From: Chitinophaga sp. H8
GTDB taxonomy: Bacteria > Bacteroidota > Bacteroidia > Chitinophagales > Chitinophagaceae
Length of the DNA stretch: 64,000 nt
Assembly: GCF_040567655.1 (NCBI RefSeq)
Contig: NZ_JBEXAC010000002.1
Location: 2,754,906-2,818,905 of the forward strand
Direction of reading: 5' to 3'
Both the position numbers and the translations under genes were made by a program. The notes beneath the pieces were generated by a model. That model was not told the origin of the DNA, searched no databases, and saw nothing but the letters and a program-made list of their open reading frames with translations. Of this stretch, positions 26,522-35,463 are shown piece by piece. How positions within the stretch are numbered: the stretch's first letter is position 1; every line of letters starts with the position of its first letter.

Positions 26522-27849
26522 AGAAATTGAAAAGCCTGTTTAGCATGGTTTTAGTTTTCTGCTGTTGGTTCAGCGGATTCGCGCAGGGGCTAAAAGTCGG
26601 GGACAAAATGCCGGAAGTGACGATCAATAATGTATATAATTATATCAAACCAGAAATTCAATGGAGCGATTTTAAAGGAAAGGTGGTTATTTTAGACTTT
26701 TGGTCCAGGGGCTGTAAAGCCTGTGTTGAAGCTTTTCCAAAGGTCGAGGCGCTACAAAGGAAATTTGGTGATAAAATTCAAATTCTGGTGGTGAGTTCAG
26801 ATGATAAAGCCACGCTGGACAAATACTTATCCAGTTTCACTAAAACAAAGGTGAGTATGCCCAATGTACCTTCGGTCACCTCGGATACCCTGCTGGGGCA
26901 GTTGTTTCCGCATATATTCGTTCCACACCACGTATGGATCGATAAAGACGGGGTTGTACAGGCGATCACTGACGGCTATAATACTAACGAAGAAAGTATC
27001 TCAAAACTGCTCAATGGCCTTACTGTGAGTTCCGAAAACAAGAAAGATATTCCTTTAGATTACTTCCAGACCCATACGCTTTGGGACATTGTTAAATTAG
27101 ACAGTGCAGCGGCGGTCACGTATAGTTTTCTTTTCACCAGGTTTCTAAAAAGTAATACCACGAAAGGAACTGATCTGGAGGTTTTCGATTCTAGCCGTGG
27201 TCAAATCAGGACGGACTATATCAATGGTAATGTATTGAATCTTTATTTAAAGGCATTCAATGGTTATCGAAACGGACGAGAAATGCTTGCCATTAATCGG
27301 GTGATTTGGGAAATTAAGGACAGTAGTTGTATTGCTGCGCCTTCTGATCACCAACTGGCAGATCAGTGGAAAGCCAAATACCAATTCAATTATGAGCAGA
27401 TTGTTCCGTTTTCAGAAGAGGCAAACCGCTTTGAGTTGATGAAGCGCAATTTAAACAGTTACTTTGGTAAAGTGTTGGGCATTGGCGGGCAGATAGAACA
27501 GCGAAGTGTACAATGTTTGGTTTTGAAAACAAAGGGGAAATTTAAGCAAAGCCCGCATTCTGATCCTACTGCAGAAGGTCATTATAGAAATGTTCCTTTT
27601 CCACTTGTATTAATGGGCATTAAGTCAGAGTTCAACAAAGATGCCCGCCCATTTATAGACGAAACAGGGATCACAGGTAATGTAGATATGGATGTATTTG
27701 AAGATTATAGCAGGATAAAAAACCAGCCTTCGGCAGAGAAACTGAAAGTATACAATCAGCATCTGGCCAGATATAATTTGAGAATAATTCAAGAGACAAG
27801 AAGGTTGGATATGCTGGTAATGAAAGAGGTTTCCATGCAGGAGCAATAA
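26518..27849 (+). CDS. TlpA-type thioredoxin with DUF3738-like C-terminus (cassette A)
   Basis: The 443-residue exported protein has a signal peptide (about 1-22), a TlpA/AhpC-TSA-type thioredoxin domain with redox motif 'SRGCKACVEAFP' (CKAC), and a C-terminal extension of about 270 residues. The end ('FIDETGITGNVDMDVFEDYS' and later 'LDMLVMKEV') resembles DUF3738. It should act on periplasmic thiols or disulfides. It overlaps susD by 4 bp and points at a small two-cysteine secreted peptide gene and a MauE-like gene on the other strand. Confidence 0.85.
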   Translation: MKKLKSLFSMVLVFCCWFSGFAQGLKVGDKMPEVTINNVYNYIKPEIQWSDFKGKVVILDFWSRGCKACVEAFPKVEALQRKFGDKIQILVVSSDDKATLDKYLSSFTKTKVSMPNVPSVTSDTLLGQLFPHIFVPHHVWIDKDGVVQAITDGYNTNEESISKLLNGLTVSSENKKDIPLDYFQTHTLWDIVKLDSAAAVTYSFLFTRFLKSNTTKGTDLEVFDSSRGQIRTDYINGNVLNLYLKAFNGYRNGREMLAINRVIWEIKDSSCIAAPSDHQLADQWKAKYQFNYEQIVPFSEEANRFELMKRNLNSYFGKVLGIGGQIEQRSVQCLVLKTKGKFKQSPHSDPTAEGHYRNVPFPLVLMGIKSEFNKDARPFIDETGITGNVDMDVFEDYSRIKNQPSAEKLKVYNQHLARYNLRIIQETRRLDMLVMKEVSMQEQ

Positions 27850-27884
27850 AACTTTTATGGTTGAGTTGAAACAATGGTTTATAC

Positions 27885-27915
27885 AAACCCCTTATCGCTT
27901 GATAAGGGGTTTTTC
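27885..27915. terminator. Terminator between convergent cassette A halves
   Basis: AAACCCCTTATC (27885-27896) pairs with GATAAGGGGTTT (27901-27912), loop GCTT, followed by more T residues. It can serve both strands and separates the SusCD-thioredoxin operon from the peptide/MauE genes. Confidence 0.85.
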
Positions 27916-27938
27916 ATTTAACGTATTGCGGATCAGGT

Positions 27939-28280
27939 TTAAGGGTTTACTGCTAAAGCTCTTGGCTGATCTGCTCCGCCACTATTTACGGTAACGATTT
28001 GTGCCTGCAATGGGGCATCAGCAGCAAAGGCAGTGGCATCCGGATGGTTTGCTGCGCCGGTAGTGGCATTGATGGCACACAAAGCCCCAGTGCCTGGGCA
28101 GCTTGGCGTTCCACTGAACAGGTCATAACTGGCTACATTGTTTACCGGTCCACCATTATAGGTATACCAGGAGGTGGCAAAGCGTTTTCCGGCGTTTGGA
28201 TTAGATTTTTTGCTGGCGTAGGCCCCTGCTACAGCGATCATGATCACCATAACGGTGATGAAACTTCTCAAAGTTTTCAT
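27939..28280 (-). CDS. Small secreted two-cysteine peptide (DUF6520-like, cassette A)
   Basis: A 113-residue protein with a signal peptide ('ITVMVIMIAVAGAYASKK', about 8-25). The mature part has only two cysteines, in 'CPGTGALC' (C-x6-C). It belongs with the small exported proteins annotated DUF6520 in Bacteroidota (from memory; not checked). The same C-x6-C spacing recurs in the four peptides of cassette B (46389-47673). It lies downstream of the MauE-like gene, which suggests that the peptide is a substrate or partner of thiol chemistry in the cell envelope. Confidence 0.7.
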   Translation of the reverse strand: MKTLRSFITVMVIMIAVAGAYASKKSNPNAGKRFATSWYTYNGGPVNNVASYDLFSGTPSCPGTGALCAINATTGAANHPDATAFAADAPLQAQIVTVNSGGADQPRALAVNP

Positions 28281-28406
28281 AGTCTTAAAGTTTAAGTTAA
28301 AAAATAAATTAATCTCTGAGGGCTGTTGTCTTTTACAGGTTGCATCCCTCTACCACCTTCGCGGCGGTACCCTGTTAATACGCGCATATTAATATTTTAG
28401 GCTGCT

Positions 28407-28868
28407 TTAAGCCGTACTATGATGAACGCTGGTTTGATGACCTGTTTCCTTTGCTGAAGAGGATTTAAAGAAACAGGCGCCCAGTATCGCCATAAGCAGA
28501 AAGACAACATTAATGGCCAAATGCTGCGGCCAGGTAAATTTTTCATGGATAGCTGAGCAGCTACATGGCAGGCGGCCATAAAAGTGGAAAGTGACCAGCG
28601 CAACATAAATGGTAAAGACCAGCATTAACCCGGCTGATAGGATCAGGCCCAGGCGTCTGGTGCCGTGCAAAAGCAAAAAACCACAGATGAGCAGTTCAAC
28701 CAGCGGTATTCCAAAGCTCAACAGCGTAGTATACCGGTTATCGAATGGTTGGTTGTTGATCTTAATTGTAAAATCTGCAAAATTGAAAAGCTTATCCAAA
28801 GCGGTGTATAGGAATAACATTAGCAGTAAGCGCCATGCCGTTTCCACAAAAAGGGTTTTATTTTTCAT
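28407..28868 (-). CDS. MauE/DoxX-like membrane protein (cassette A)
   Basis: A 153-residue protein with four hydrophobic segments (about residues 8-24, 47-65, 73-92 and 115-133). Between the third and fourth is 'LPCSCSAIHEKFTWPQHLAI', a PCSC motif with a conserved tail shared with the cassette B copy. MauE proteins help form disulfides in methylamine dehydrogenase biogenesis together with a thioredoxin-like partner; here the thioredoxin-like partner would be the TlpA-type protein on the other strand. Redox role inferred. Confidence 0.8.
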   Translation of the reverse strand: MKNKTLFVETAWRLLLMLFLYTALDKLFNFADFTIKINNQPFDNRYTTLLSFGIPLVELLICGFLLLHGTRRLGLILSAGLMLVFTIYVALVTFHFYGRLPCSCSAIHEKFTWPQHLAINVVFLLMAILGACFFKSSSAKETGHQTSVHHSTA

Positions 28869-29196
28869 AGCCTGATCATTAAATTTTCAACTCTATCAGG
28901 GCCGTTTCTAAAGCCCTGACGATAACCATTGGTTAGTGTTTATCGCATGATTAAATTTCAGCATATGATTTAACAAACCTGTTAGCCGGATCGGACAAAA
29001 TCACTTCGCCAAATCGGACAACAAATGTGTTTACGGCCTGTGGTAAACAATTAAAGCGAGGAGGGATACATCTGCACGTCTTGCTGAGGGGGAGGAAGGT
29101 GAAAAGGATTAGAAGAAACTCCTATCTTTGATGCTGTACTTAACCCTTAAGATTTAAAGTTAACCGCCTGTTCCCGCAGGTTTTAAACACGCTCGA
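28869..29196. other. Upstream region with paired direct repeats
   Basis: Gene-free 328 bp between the MauE-like gene (minus) and a small plus-strand gene. It contains ATCGGACAA at 28990-28998 and again at 29013-29021 (23 bp apart), a possible binding site for the AraC regulator of this cassette. No further gene or terminator is evident. Confidence 0.35.
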
Positions 29197-29397
29197 ATGA
29201 AACAACCTTTAGAAACCTTCCCTGGTTTGCCGTATGCGGCAAATGAAATTTCCGCCTATATGCTGGGCGTTGAAACGATTTATATTCTTTCGCTAAAAAA
29301 TGGTCAGATGCCCCGGTTTCAGCCAGACGATGTTGAAAGTTTTGTGATCTGGTTGAAAGCCCATAAGATCCGGGAGGTCAAGCTTTCTGGTCAGTAA
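29197..29397 (+). CDS. Small hypothetical protein
   Basis: A 66-residue protein ('MKQPLETFPGLPYAANEISA...') with alternating hydrophobic residues and no signal peptide. Its stop overlaps the 3' end of the convergent AraC gene. Unrecognised. Confidence 0.45.
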   Translation: MKQPLETFPGLPYAANEISAYMLGVETIYILSLKNGQMPRFQPDDVESFVIWLKAHKIREVKLSGQ

Positions 29398-30385
29398 CCG
29401 AACCCGTCCTCAACTGTTCAGGGGAATGTCCAAAATGGGAGGAAAACTTCCGGCTAAAGGAGGAATAGAGATTATACCCTAACATATCAGAAATCTCCTG
29501 TAGGGTATGTCCTGTATTTAAAATCAGGTCATGGGCCTTTTCCATTTTTTGCTGGGTGATGTATGCCTGCGGGCTGAGATCAAAAGCGAGTTTAAAGTAG
29601 CGCTGCAAGGTTTTGGGTGTCGTAAATAACTGGTCAGCAAGTTCGGCAATGTTGAGTGGTCTTCCGCTTAAAATACCCTGGTGAATGTACATACGTAAAA
29701 TATTGGCAAGTACTTGTTGGGATTTGGGCAGATTTCTGCCATGACGAAGGTGACGGTCGTACAGACTTAACAGTTTTTCCAGGATCAGCAGCACCTGAAT
29801 ATCCAGCTTCATAGACAGGACTGGATGACATTGTTTCAGGCGGAGCAGCAGGCGTTTAACCTCGGTGGTGATATCGGCAACGGGCAAGGGGCAATGTTGA
29901 CCTGGATACTGTTTCAGGCATCCCTGAACCTGAGAATAGATCATGGAATCTTCCATAGTTCCGGCGAACCATTCTACCCGGAGCACAAAGTAAAACAGGC
30001 TATATCTGCCGCTGGGCAATATCACATTGTATTGACCTTGGGGAATATAATGTGCATAATACTGCCCTTGGGTAGCTTCGATAACATTTTCTCCTTTGTG
30101 GTCCTTCATTACAACAGAGCCTTCCAACAGGTAGATAAAGAACAGGGTATCATTGGGGCAGGATAGACATACTTGCAGGTGATCGTCCTTCACCTGGCCA
30201 TGATAGAATTCAATATAGGTCAAAAGGTTATGATAATATTGCTGATAGATGGTAAAATCCTGATTTTCATAAATGCGGCCTGGCGCGTATACCACCGGGG
30301 CAGGAATTTGTTTTTTGACATTTTCGGGTGAAATTTCCCGGATCATAGTACCGGGCGGAAATTGAAGTGAGAAGGGTGAGTTCAT
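29378..30385 (-). CDS. AraC-family transcriptional regulator (cassette A)
   Basis: The ATG at 30385 ('MNSPFSLQFPPGTMIREISP', 335 residues) is preferred; the frame extends to 30547 but that part is cysteine- and proline-rich and unlike a regulator. The C-terminal domain has both helix-turn-helix units ('LNIAELADQLFTTPKTLQRY' and 'TLQEISDMLGYNLYSSFSRK'), and the N-terminal part is a cupin-like ligand domain. It probably controls the MauE/peptide genes; cassette B has an AraC gene in the same relative place. Confidence 0.85.
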   Translation of the reverse strand: MNSPFSLQFPPGTMIREISPENVKKQIPAPVVYAPGRIYENQDFTIYQQYYHNLLTYIEFYHGQVKDDHLQVCLSCPNDTLFFIYLLEGSVVMKDHKGENVIEATQGQYYAHYIPQGQYNVILPSGRYSLFYFVLRVEWFAGTMEDSMIYSQVQGCLKQYPGQHCPLPVADITTEVKRLLLRLKQCHPVLSMKLDIQVLLILEKLLSLYDRHLRHGRNLPKSQQVLANILRMYIHQGILSGRPLNIAELADQLFTTPKTLQRYFKLAFDLSPQAYITQQKMEKAHDLILNTGHTLQEISDMLGYNLYSSFSRKFSSHFGHSPEQLRTGSVTDQKA

Positions 30386-30678
30386 GGGGCGAGCGTCAAA
30401 GGGTAAATGAAAAATTAAACCGGAAAGCAAGCGGCAAAAGATAGAGCAGCATGTAGGGATCATGCTTAGTAACGGAAAAGAACAAGGCCAGGAAAACCGG
30501 CAGCCGCTTAGGTACATTAGGGGTGTACGCGGGTGCTGTTTAGACAAGATAGGTAAAACTTTCCTGAAAATAAAAACAACTTACTCTAATTAGAAAATAT
30601 AATTCCTACGGGCACGCTTTTTTTGTTCATTTATGGTGGCATATTGAACAACATGAAATCGCATAAGAAATATGCTTT

Positions 30679-31128
30679 TTATGGCTGCATTTGGGGCCTT
30701 GTTTTTAAAAGGTTTAAGAGTTCGTTCAGATCACTGGCTAAGGGCATCCATACTGGTGCCTTTTGAGGTCCCTGGGTGAGATGAGGTAGAATAATTATGG
30801 AAGGTGCGGTGTCTTGATGACGAAAATCAAAACAAAGGTAGTCTACCGCTGGGTTTACCGCAATTGGAAAAACTCCGGGAGGAATCCTGTATTGAATAAA
30901 AGCATAATGCTCCAGAACATCGTTTTTGCGGTTGAGGTTAAAATTTAGCAGTCGGCCAAATAAGATGGGCTGTTGATCAGGGGTATGCAGCAGGTTTGGA
31001 AGCGGTGCCCCGTGATTGTGTTGTCTGATCAGGGACTTAAAAGCAATTGGAAAATTGATCTTAAAATCGCGTTCTACACGGATGATGGAACTTTCAGTAA
31101 CTAGTTTTTCTGTATTAATCCAGTGCAT
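30679..31128 (-). CDS. SMI1/KNR4 (SUKH)-type protein
   Basis: A 149-residue protein with the SUKH pattern: 'VERDFKINFPIAFKSLIRQH' N-terminally, then 'GVFPIAVNPAVDYLCFDFRH' in the middle. SUKH proteins often serve as immunity to polymorphic toxins, but no toxin gene is adjacent; the 104-residue gene upstream is co-oriented with 13 nt between them. Function as orphan immunity is possible (inference). Confidence 0.75.
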   Translation of the reverse strand: MHWINTEKLVTESSIIRVERDFKINFPIAFKSLIRQHNHGAPLPNLLHTPDQQPILFGRLLNFNLNRKNDVLEHYAFIQYRIPPGVFPIAVNPAVDYLCFDFRHQDTAPSIIILPHLTQGPQKAPVWMPLASDLNELLNLLKTRPQMQP

Positions 31129-31141
31129 AAGGGGATCTGTT

Positions 31142-31456
31142 TTAAGTTTTATGGTTTAGTGGTCTTCCCCAGTCTTTGGGGGTAGATTGAACTTTGCCTT
31201 TAATAATTGGCCCGATCTGCGGATCAAAGGAATCCGGATGATTGCCATTTAGGGTAGCTATGCTGTGAAAAATTTTGGTAACCTTTGTATCCAGGTCATA
31301 GGGATGGGCGCCGCTAAGGGCAATTTCTTGTTTGACCATTGTGCAAAGTTCTTTGGTCGTGAGTTCCTCTGAGGACTCATATGCCCACTTATGAAGGACT
31401 TTTCTGACCAGGAATTTTAAATGATCTTCGTTAATCGGTGTTGGGCACATATCCAA
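31142..31456 (-). CDS. Small hypothetical protein
   Basis: A 104-residue cytosolic protein ('MDMCPTPINEDHLKFLVRKV...') of mixed helix content, unrecognised. It is the first gene of a two-gene unit with the SUKH-type gene and lies downstream of the large beta-barrel receptor gene on the same strand. Confidence 0.5.
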   Translation of the reverse strand: MDMCPTPINEDHLKFLVRKVLHKWAYESSEELTTKELCTMVKQEIALSGAHPYDLDTKVTKIFHSIATLNGNHPDSFDPQIGPIIKGKVQSTPKDWGRPLNHKT

Positions 31457-31605
31457 AGTTTAGGCTAACTATCCCGGAGGGATGCCGGGCGGCAGCAAAT
31501 ATCTATCAAATTGTTTTAGAATATACCGGACCTGGAAAGGTCCGGCCTCAATACACCAAAATTAATAAACCTATCTTCCTGATGGGTAAATTTTCCTGTG
31601 GCAGG

Positions 31606-34275
31606 TTATTTAAAGTAGCGTGTCAGGCTACACATAAAATATTGCTGCTGGGAATTGCTTTGTGTCCGGTCTACAAAGTTGGGTGTTGCAACTGCCATCT
31701 GCGTTTTACTTTGGTTCAAAAGGTCAAACCCATACCATTTGATCAACCATTTTTTTTCTTTAGACAGCAATTTACTGATCCAGCCATTGACCAGGGTCAT
31801 AGATCCCGGTACACCGCTATTGCGCGTATACATACCGGCAGTCCCTACTTCAAGCCCGGCGGGTAAGAAAACAGCCGCTTTTAAAAATATCCTGTTGTTA
31901 GTGAAATTATAAAACGCATTATTTTGCAAACTATATTTATTGCCCCTTAAATTGAGCTGTGCTGCCGCACTGAGTTCTAACCATTTTTTATAGTTCCACG
32001 ACAAGGTGAGGTCGTGATTTAAAAAAAAGCTATGGTTGATGTTTTTCAAGCCTTCTGTCAAGGATAATGTCCGGCGCAGATCTGCAAAGGCTCGGTAGTT
32101 CAAGGTCAGCCCAATTTTGGAAAATCTCTTGCCGAAGCTGAGCGTCGGAGACAGTGAACGGGTACCATCTACGTTAATCGGTTTGGAAATTTGTCTGCCG
32201 ACAGATTCAGTATATACAGATGTGGAAACACTATTGTATTCAAAATTGGCAAAGCTCCCGACTGAAAAGGTGGTGCCTGTTGTATCGCTGAAAAAATAGT
32301 CCAGCGAAAACCTTCGGCTGTAACCTGGTTTTACAGCGGGATTGCCCAGTTGGACCAGCAAAGGGTTTTGGAGGGAAATTACCGGAAGGAGATAATCATT
32401 GATGGGCATCAGCGGAGAGGTAGACAAGTCTGCTCGGAGATTGGACATTGGTGTAAACGTCCAGCTCATATTGAGCACCGGTGAAAGGAAATGATATTGC
32501 TGACTGATATTAAAGGTGGAAAAGGTTCCTGAACTTTCAAAACTATTTAATCCGTAGGTAGCACCCATTGAAGCGCTGAATTTTCCCAGGTGGTAGTTCA
32601 GCGAGGCGTTAAATGTCTGCTGTAAGGAACGGTTATGGAAGCGGTAAGTCAGTGAGGTATCTACAAGTTCATACTTGCCGGTCGGCTGATTGAAATTACA
32701 GGTCAGTTGGTTATTACCGATATGGCTGCTGTAGTAGTTATAAGCTAGTTGAAAGTAAAACTGTTTACCCACAGGCTTAAACAACTGAACGCCAAAAGCC
32801 AGGTTGTAGTTAGAAGAAACCGGACGGATCATCTGGTTGATGGTATCCTGAAGTGGGGCACCGGGAATAAAATTCATCGAATAGTTATGCTGACGGGAAT
32901 TGGTGTGGTCAAAATCATAATTGATGTTCAGGCGTAATTCTCCGCCGGATATAAATTGGTGGTTATATTCGGTATTCAAGAATAAACGCTGGTTGTCCCG
33001 ATGGTCCTGGTTGGAGAAATTACCAAAAGAGAGTGTATCGGGTTTATTCCCTGGAAAGGTATAATACTGGTTGCCACTGCTGATATCGGATTGGGTCTGA
33101 AAGAAATCAGCCCGGAAGGAGAGGGTATTTTTTTCATTAAAATTATATTTAAAATTGCTGCCCAACATTCCTGTGCGTATGTAGTTTTTCTTGCGGCTAA
33201 GGGCTTTATAAAAATAGCTGCTGTCGGGTAGAAAGTTTTGACGGAGCTGTTGTTCCTGTAAGTCGCCCTCCCTTTCCATCCTGGTATAGGTGAAGTTGAA
33301 CTTGGCTTTTTTTCCGGCATCGAATCCTGCGCTGAGGGCAACTTTCCCGTCACGGGTGGTTCCTGGAAAGCGGGTGTTCATGTCCATGCTTTCATCTGTG
33401 GAAGAGGGCGGGGTCATGCTGCTTACATTGTCGAAGGTGGAGGTGGCCATGAGCTGACTATGATCGGCGAAACGTGAGGCCGTTGCGGCAACCTTATAAC
33501 CGTTTTGAGTGGCATATCCGGCGCCGACTTCACCGTTGATGCGTTTTCTGATTTTAGCTTTGGTGGTAATGTTGATGATTTTTACCGGGTCAGGTGGCCG
33601 GATACCGGTCATTTGTTTTTTGCTGGTCACCTGGACCTTATCCACTATACTGGCCGGCAACAACCTGGAGATCATTTTAAAATCTACAATTTCGTCATTT
33701 GCATTTTGGAAAACAGGGCGACCATCAATGTACAGCTCATGGATAGGTACACCCTGAAAATAAAAATTTCCATCCACATCCATGGACAGGCCCGGCAGCT
33801 TTTGAAAGAGATTTAATATAGAAGCATTTTCTGTGGTGTGAAAATTTGCGGCATTAAATTCCAGTGTGTCCCCACGCAGGGAAATCGTGGGTTTAAAGGC
33901 TTTTACGATCACCGGTGGAAGGTCAATTGTTTTATTAGCCAATCCGACTTTTTGTAGCAGAGTAGGCACTGGAAACATATAGATGGTATCCAGATGAATT
34001 TTATACGACTGAGGAACCTTGAAAAAGATTTTTTTGTCTTCATAACCGATATGTTTCAGTGTAAGCTCATATGCTGTGGATGCAGGCCAGGTAAAAACAA
34101 ATTGACCTAAGCTATCTGTTACTTCCTCCCTGGTACGATAAACGCCGTCGTCCAGGTACAGTTGTGCATGAATAACGGGCTTTCTGGTCTTCCAATCGAC
34201 CACTATGCCTGAAATTTGGGAAAAGGCAGGGCACGCAACGCCCCACAGCAGTGCTGAAAAAAGTACAAATCGCAT
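31606..34275 (-). CDS. TonB-dependent outer-membrane beta-barrel receptor with carboxypeptidase-like domain
   Basis: An 889-residue protein with a signal peptide ('FVLFSALLWGVACPAFSQ'), an N-terminal carboxypeptidase-regulatory-like domain ('ISGIVVDWKTRKPVIHAQLY', about 21-110), a plug-like region ('NLFQKLPGLSMDVDGNFYF' and 'HELYIDGRPVF') and an outer-membrane beta-barrel (OMP_b-brl_3 type) that ends 'QQYFMCSLTRYFK'. This class differs from SusC in having no SusD partner. It stands alone; the substrate is unknown. Confidence 0.85.
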   Translation of the reverse strand: MRFVLFSALLWGVACPAFSQISGIVVDWKTRKPVIHAQLYLDDGVYRTREEVTDSLGQFVFTWPASTAYELTLKHIGYEDKKIFFKVPQSYKIHLDTIYMFPVPTLLQKVGLANKTIDLPPVIVKAFKPTISLRGDTLEFNAANFHTTENASILNLFQKLPGLSMDVDGNFYFQGVPIHELYIDGRPVFQNANDEIVDFKMISRLLPASIVDKVQVTSKKQMTGIRPPDPVKIINITTKAKIRKRINGEVGAGYATQNGYKVAATASRFADHSQLMATSTFDNVSSMTPPSSTDESMDMNTRFPGTTRDGKVALSAGFDAGKKAKFNFTYTRMEREGDLQEQQLRQNFLPDSSYFYKALSRKKNYIRTGMLGSNFKYNFNEKNTLSFRADFFQTQSDISSGNQYYTFPGNKPDTLSFGNFSNQDHRDNQRLFLNTEYNHQFISGGELRLNINYDFDHTNSRQHNYSMNFIPGAPLQDTINQMIRPVSSNYNLAFGVQLFKPVGKQFYFQLAYNYYSSHIGNNQLTCNFNQPTGKYELVDTSLTYRFHNRSLQQTFNASLNYHLGKFSASMGATYGLNSFESSGTFSTFNISQQYHFLSPVLNMSWTFTPMSNLRADLSTSPLMPINDYLLPVISLQNPLLVQLGNPAVKPGYSRRFSLDYFFSDTTGTTFSVGSFANFEYNSVSTSVYTESVGRQISKPINVDGTRSLSPTLSFGKRFSKIGLTLNYRAFADLRRTLSLTEGLKNINHSFFLNHDLTLSWNYKKWLELSAAAQLNLRGNKYSLQNNAFYNFTNNRIFLKAAVFLPAGLEVGTAGMYTRNSGVPGSMTLVNGWISKLLSKEKKWLIKWYGFDLLNQSKTQMAVATPNFVDRTQSNSQQQYFMCSLTRYFK

Positions 34276-34906
34276 TAAAAATGGGTTTGCGTAAATGGCG
34301 AAACTCCGCTACAGGCTTAGCGAAGTGACCACCTTATACAGGATCAAATTTTAGAATACAGAAATTTTAAATTTTGGATTAAGATAAGTTAACTGTGACC
34401 AGTTGGCTACAATACGCCTTCGGCAACCTTTTTCATAAAAAGGAATCATGTTGAATAATTTTAAAGTACATCAGATCAAATTACATTCTATCGAACAACC
34501 TTAAAACAGAAAAAGGGAGCCGGCGGGGTATGCGAAGCAAAGAAAATTTTTTAGATGAAGTGCTTTGTTATTTAATCTACTGCCTGCGGATCGGCCATTG
34601 CTGAAGGTTTGCGCAAGATTATTAAAAAATGAATAACAGAAGTTATTTATTGTTGAAGAACGTTTAATTTTTCACCACACATTATTTTTTTGGTATTAAA
34701 TATCTTATCTTTTGCCTAGCCGCAAGATCTGTCGCGGTCTTACTTTCAAAGCTGTACAAAAACAAAAATAAAAACTAATTTTTGCGCATGATCTCATGCG
34801 ATTCATCCGACAATCAGATAGAGGGGTCTACCTGCTTATCGGATGATATGACGGGTGGCTGTGTCTACAGCCGTCCTTGAATTGGTTACAACTTAATTTG
34901 ATCTGT
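34276..34906. other. Gene-free region with three consecutive hairpins
   Basis: A 630-bp gap. Near its end are three inverted repeats: CGCATGA/TCATGCG (34785-34800), TCATCCGA/TCGGATGA (34803-34846) and a 10-bp stem with two G-T pairs, 34853-34862 with 34867-34876. They lie directly before the gene starting at 34907 and could form a structured leader or protein site. The upstream part (34276-34780) is A/T-rich with nothing I can assign. Confidence 0.4.
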
Positions 34907-34907
34907 A
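34894..34907 (+). promoter_or_regulatory. TAATTTGATCTGTA motif, copy 3
   Basis: Third identical copy of the motif; its last base is the A of the ATG at 34907, so if it is a promoter the transcript would be nearly leaderless. Confidence 0.3.
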
Positions 34908-35260
34908 TGTACTTTGTCCATTATTATGATTATGGCACTATTGCAGTGCGTGTAGGAATCACAAAAATTAACGAGATCGTAGATCCTGTTGAAAAAGAAA
35001 AGCTTGAAAACATTAAGAACACCCTGGATGTAACCGTTAGGGACTTTGAGGATATGGAAAGTGCATACGGCTTTATTGCCAGGCTACCCAGCCATTGCGA
35101 TTTTTATTGCTTAAAGAATGCAAAGGGTGTTCACTTATGGGAATCTGATCTGTGCCGGCTGCGTAGGGAACTGAGTACGGAATTTTTGCAGTACGTGCGG
35201 ATGACCAATGCAAAGTTGTGGCCATTGTTTGGCTCACCAGGGCAGCAAAATTTAAACTGA
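34907..35260 (+). CDS. Hypothetical protein
   Basis: The start at 34907 ('MYFVHYYDYGTIAVRVGITK', 117 residues) is the first plausible ATG; the frame is open from 34877. The protein is mixed alpha/beta, with 'CDFYCLKNAKGVHLWESDLC' containing three cysteines. Not recognised. Confidence 0.4.
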   Translation: MYFVHYYDYGTIAVRVGITKINEIVDPVEKEKLENIKNTLDVTVRDFEDMESAYGFIARLPSHCDFYCLKNAKGVHLWESDLCRLRRELSTEFLQYVRMTNAKLWPLFGSPGQQNLN

Positions 35261-35463
35261 AGGTGCGCAAATATGCCTGGGAGGAATCTTTTACAAAAGG
35301 GGCGGTGAGACTGGTATATGACGAAATGTGAAAACATTTGATTGTAATGGCTACCTACGTATAAGAATTATTCGGTATATTTACGTTAGCTCGAATGACC
35401 ATCAACCCCTGACAAGCACGCCCCAAACTGCATGGAAGAGCATGATTAAATAGAGTGAATACA

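Noticed and set aside
31438..31912. Plus-strand frames of 142 and 85 codons at the end of the beta-barrel receptor gene
   Set aside because: Antisense shadow of the receptor gene; no start context or motif.
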